From: ZC4RG30 sp040508085
GTDB lineage: Bacteria; Pseudomonadota; Gammaproteobacteria; Steroidobacterales; Steroidobacteraceae
Assembly (NCBI GenBank): GCA_040508085.1
Contig: JBEVNO010000149.1
Location: 1-64,000 of the forward strand
Direction of reading: 5' to 3'
Length of the DNA: 64,000 nucleotides
Shown here: one piece after another, positions 63,271 through 64,000 of the stretch
Layout of the letters: each line of letters opens with the position of its first letter
Position numbering within the stretch: the first letter of the stretch is position 1
Made by a program: the position numbers and the translations under genes
The notes under the pieces: model-generated
What the model was told of the DNA's origin: nothing
The model's input: only the letters and a program-made list of their open reading frames with translations
The model's database searches: none

Positions 63271-64000
63271 TACTGGGTCACGACCACCGGGCTGCCCGGG
63301 TGCCAGGTGAGGTACACGGTTTCATCCCAGACGATGCGTTCATCGTCGGACATGCGCTCGATGTTCTGCAGCGTGACGCGCACCATCTTGCCGCTGTCGA
63401 TCTTCACCAGATACACCGACACATCACCCATGTAGGCGATTTCCTTGACGACGCCGCGCACGCAGTTCTCGCTGGTATCGGCGGGCGCAGCGCGCAGGAT
63501 CTCCATCTTCTCCGGACGGATGGCGGTCCAGACGGTGGCGCCCGGCGCCGCACTGATGCCGTGGTCGACATAGATGACGCCGCCGAGCTCATCGGACTGG
63601 ATGCGGACGCGGTCGGGCAGGTCCTCGATCAGCCGGCCCTCGAACATGTTCACCGAGCCGATGAAGTCCGCGACGAAGCGCGAGCCGGGGAATTCGTAGA
63701 TCTCGGTGGGTGTGCCAATCTGCACGATCTCGCCGCGGTTCATCACGCCGATGCGCGAAGCCAGTGTCATGGCCTCTTCCTGATCGTGCGTGACCACCAC
63801 GAAGGTGACGCCCAGCTGCTCCTGGATGTTGATCAGCTCGAACTGGGTGTGCTCGCGCAGCTTCTTGTCCAGCGCACCCAGTGGTTCGTCCAGCAGCAGC
63901 ACCTTGGGGCGCTTGACCAGCGCCCGTGCCAGCGCCACGCGCTGCCGCTGCCCGCCCGAGAGCTGATGTGGCTTGCGCCTGGCAAACTCCCCGAGCTTCA
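63270..64000 (-). CDS. potG: Polyamine-type ABC transporter ATPase (5' end off the window)
   Basis: About 242 C-terminal residues of the ATPase are seen; the frame is open to the right edge. The signature LSGGQRQRVALARAL, Walker B KVLLLDEPLGALDKKLR, the switch His in VVTHDQEEAMTLA and a TOBE domain near the C-terminus (VWTAIRPEKMEI, LVKIDSGKMVRVTLQNIERM) are present; the Walker A motif lies outside. It powers PotH/PotI. Good match to PotG/PotA. A GTG inside the signature must not be taken as the start. Confidence 0.92.
   Translation of the reverse strand, partial: KLGEFARRKPHQLSGGQRQRVALARALVKRPKVLLLDEPLGALDKKLREHTQFELINIQEQLGVTFVVVTHDQEEAMTLASRIGVMNRGEIVQIGTPTEIYEFPGSRFVADFIGSVNMFEGRLIEDLPDRVRIQSDELGGVIYVDHGISAAPGATVWTAIRPEKMEILRAAPADTSENCVRGVVKEIAYMGDVSVYLVKIDSGKMVRVTLQNIERMSDDERIVWDETVYLTWHPGSPVVVTQ

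Overview
The window is a GC-rich, very gene-dense stretch of about 51 protein genes. I see no rRNA, tRNA, CRISPR array, insertion sequence or prophage. The gene content points to a gammaproteobacterium, probably of the Xanthomonadales/Nevskiales/Steroidobacter type: ferredoxin-type sulfite reductase with DUF934, two TonB-dependent receptors, monomeric isocitrate dehydrogenase, HDOD and GGDEF/EAL signalling proteins, and many c-type cytochromes. That placement is inference; no marker gene settles it.

Layout. 3-1349: C-terminal part of a TonB-dependent receptor. 1393-6252: sulfite/nitrite reductase plus DUF934 behind a divergent PEP carboxylase. 6303-8607: EamA exporter and cardiolipin synthase. 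8604-11969: secreted monohaem protein and a Kef-type antiporter. 12025-21480: a nine-gene, one-strand operon joining a thioredoxin-like protein, two large TPR proteins, two small exported proteins, an ExbB/TolQ stator, two ExbD/TolR proteins and a TonB/AgmX-like transducer, which reads as a dedicated energised envelope machine of unknown purpose. 21559-26737: a three-gene unit of exported haem proteins and a Tat-exported DUF1501-like protein. 26988-34686: an opposite-strand, tightly packed envelope redox operon (dihaem PD40 lipoprotein, two outer-membrane barrels, TlpA, DUF4266 lipoprotein ending in a Gly/Cys tail, DUF3570, DipZ-type CcdA/TlpA fusion).

34683-43979 looks like a molybdenum-related region: a YdeP/FdhF-type molybdopterin oxidoreductase with its LysR regulator, a TonB-dependent receptor, a one-domain ModE-like regulator, an orphan ModA, and a cytochrome c/sorbosone-dehydrogenase fusion. 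Three inverted repeats of the same 8-N8-8 form (near CGTTATAT-N8-ATATAACG) lie in front of the receptor, between modE and modA, and in front of the dehydrogenase. I regard this possible ModE regulon, including a TonB receptor that might take up a molybdenum or tungsten compound, as the most interesting signal in the window.

44020-57454 holds signalling genes (REC-GAF-GGDEF-EAL and REC-histidine kinase, divergent), ApbE, a SYLF protein, a PBP7-type peptidase, an AEC transporter, a PlpD-type patatin, monomeric icd and agmatine deiminase. 57478-64000 is one strand: an HDOD gene and, upstream of it, a translationally coupled potGHI / polyphosphate glucokinase / aminotransferase / cystathionine-synthase-like operon running off the right edge. 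Convergent genes repeatedly overlap at their 3' ends, and several starts sit only 7-9 nt behind a -10-like hexamer, both signs of strong compaction.
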